64,000 bases of DNA from an uncultured Hyphomonas sp. (GTDB taxonomy: Bacteria; Pseudomonadota; Alphaproteobacteria; Caulobacterales; Hyphomonadaceae), in contig NZ_OY776147.1 of the NCBI RefSeq assembly GCF_963675305.1, positions 2,294,001 to 2,358,000 of the forward strand, written 5' to 3'. Both the position numbers and the translations under genes were made by a program. Below the pieces are notes generated by a model, which was not told the origin of the DNA, made no database searches, and was given only the letters and a program-made list of their open reading frames with translations. Below are positions 63,053-64,000 of this stretch, piece after piece. The number at the start of each line of letters is the position of its first letter. The first letter of the stretch is position 1.

Positions 63053-63113
63053 TTCATTGCCATTGCGCCTGCGGCGCAAAAATCGATCGAGGATCGATTT
63101 TAGGCAATGAATG
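63051..63113. repeat. Three-stem palindrome directly after the tRNA
   Basis: Outer arms CATTCATTGCC and GGCAATGAATG (63103-63113) pair perfectly over 11 bases, and between them stand two hairpins, TTGCGCC/GGCGCAA (loop TGC) and AAAATCGATC/GATCGATTTT (loop GAG). The left arm begins in the last two bases of the tRNA (its CCA). The second hairpin plus TTTT could act as the tRNA terminator. Confidence 0.6.
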
Positions 63114-63330
63114 AATCGGCGCTGAAACCAGATCCCTCGTCCCCCCGATTGACAACCCACCCCAACCCGGCCTATTGCCCCGCGCAAGGGTTCTGAGCCC
63201 CTGCCGCCTGCAGACGTCCCGTCACGGTGAAGCTCTTTCAAGACATCTCTTCCCTCACCCTCGATGCATTTCGACGGTGGGTAATGCAGGCCCCCATCCC
63301 AGTCGGAATGCCTCTTTTGAGGAGTGTGTG

Positions 63331-64000
63331 ATGTCTTTGCGACCATCGCCCGACAATCAATTCCTGACACGGCCGCCCGGCCGGGTGTTCGCCGCGAACG
63401 CCCTGCCCATGATGCTGATCATGCTGATGAACGGGCTGCTGAACATTATCGATGCCGCCTTCCTGGGCCACTTCGTGGGCACCGGGGCGATGACGGCCAT
63501 TGGCCTGGTTTTCCCGGCCATCATGGTACTGATCGCCCTGTCCACGCTGGTCAGCGGCGGCATGTCCAGCCTTCTGGCCCGCCAGCTGGGCGCGGGCGAT
63601 ACCGACGGTGCCGGCGCGACGCTGGCCAGCGCCCATGGCCTCGCCCTGGCCATTGCAGCCTTGGTGATGATTGCCTTCCTGTGCGGCGGACGGGCCGTCG
63701 CAGGCCAGCTGTCCGCCTCTGACCCGGCCATTGCCGACATGGCCTTCACCTATATGGCGATCACTGTGCTGGCCCTGCCGGTCCAGTTTGCCCTTGGTCT
63801 GCATGCGGACACATGGCGGAATGAGGGCCGGGCCGGACTGGTCGCGCTCCTGTCCGTTGGTGTGACACTGGCCAATATCGTGCTGAACTATGTCCTGATC
63901 GGAGAGTTGGGCCTTGGCGTAGCAGGATCCGCCTGGGGCACGGCACTGGCACAGGTGTTCGGGCTGGGCCTGCTCCTGTGGCTGCGGTACCGCGGCCAAG
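63331..64000 (+). CDS. MATE-family efflux transporter (N-terminal part, cut by window edge)
   Basis: An inner-membrane multidrug or metabolite exporter that uses a proton or sodium gradient. The first 223 residues are visible, with about six hydrophobic helices (LPMMLIMLMNGLLNIIDAAFLGHFVGTGAMTAIGLVFPAIMVLIALSTLVSGG is helices 1-2). The family motif region GMSSLLARQLGAGD follows. GAGGAG precedes ATG 63331 by eight bases. The end of the gene lies beyond position 64000. Confidence 0.88.
   Translation, partial: MSLRPSPDNQFLTRPPGRVFAANALPMMLIMLMNGLLNIIDAAFLGHFVGTGAMTAIGLVFPAIMVLIALSTLVSGGMSSLLARQLGAGDTDGAGATLASAHGLALAIAALVMIAFLCGGRAVAGQLSASDPAIADMAFTYMAITVLALPVQFALGLHADTWRNEGRAGLVALLSVGVTLANIVLNYVLIGELGLGVAGSAWGTALAQVFGLGLLLWLRYRGQ

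Noticed and set aside
63238..63999. A 253-residue minus-strand frame at the right edge
   Set aside because: Antisense to the MATE gene, rich in Gln/Gly/His as expected of a shadow frame.
1..64000. Prophage, insertion sequence, integrase or CRISPR array
   Set aside because: No transposase, integrase, phage structural gene or repeat-spacer array was found anywhere in the window.

Overview
The window looks like chromosome from an alphaproteobacterium of the Caulobacterales/Hyphomonadaceae type; Hyphomonas is my best guess from overall feel, not a proven assignment. Supporting signs are about 60-65 % GC over most of the sequence, a CC0125/CC1285-type lipoprotein, an RNase E ending in the alphaproteobacterial GWW motif, a PodJ-like polarity protein behind a perfect CtrA box (TTAA-N7-TTAA), a LiuR-like MerR regulator next to beta-oxidation genes, and GTG/TTG starts. 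There is no phage, insertion sequence, CRISPR array or rRNA. Most of the window is core metabolism, with small accessory patches between core genes.

Layout. 1-10.6 kb, all on the minus strand: lipoprotein, DUF2007 protein, TrmN6-like methyltransferase, two tiny membrane proteins, glyQ, DUF2314 lipoprotein, an exported protein, a double-CDGSH protein, a secreted caspase-like/WD40 protein, glyS (with a low-GC in-frame insert) and ppdK (cut by the window edge). 10.7-16 kb: polyprenyl diphosphate synthase, CocE/NonD hydrolase, transglutaminase-like protein, acyl-CoA dehydrogenase. 16.1-17.75 kb: an AT-rich patch with three membrane-protein genes and palindromic repeats. 17.8-25.9 kb: MraY/WecA-like transferase, ispE, TPR lipoprotein and amiC, divergent from rne. 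26.6-35 kb: a fatty-acid degradation cluster (fadJ, thiolase, PNPOx-like protein, thioesterase, two acyl-CoA dehydrogenases, merR) with two related operator palindromes. 35.2-43.5 kb: PodJ-like protein, a pair of amidohydrolases (one has lost its metal ligands), small membrane protein, acyltransferase. 43.5-48.3 kb: glycine cleavage operon gcvT-H-PA-PB behind a tandem glycine riboswitch. 48.4-52.5 kb: EEP-family lipoprotein, a multi-pass membrane protein and a DUF697 protein, then an intergenic region with three palindromic repeats. 52.7-64 kb: DUF1223 protein, argS, ispH, a ribbon-helix-helix/transmembrane protein, an R2-like diiron protein, a cytochrome b / cytochrome c pair, trhO-GFA-GST, tRNA-Pro(CGG) and a MATE transporter cut by the right edge.

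Functional links. Glycine is used for both protein charging (GlyQ/GlyS) and one-carbon supply (Gcv, glycine-sensed). IspE, IspH and the polyprenyl synthase all serve isoprenoid synthesis and are spread over the window. The fad cluster is probably one regulon under the adjacent MerR protein. The patches most worth a second look are the AT-rich membrane-protein island at 16-17.7 kb, the GlyS insert, the tandem microproteins at 8.85-9.1 kb, the ligand-less amidohydrolase partner and the membrane-anchored ribbon-helix-helix protein. All functional calls come from reading motifs by eye; no database search was run.
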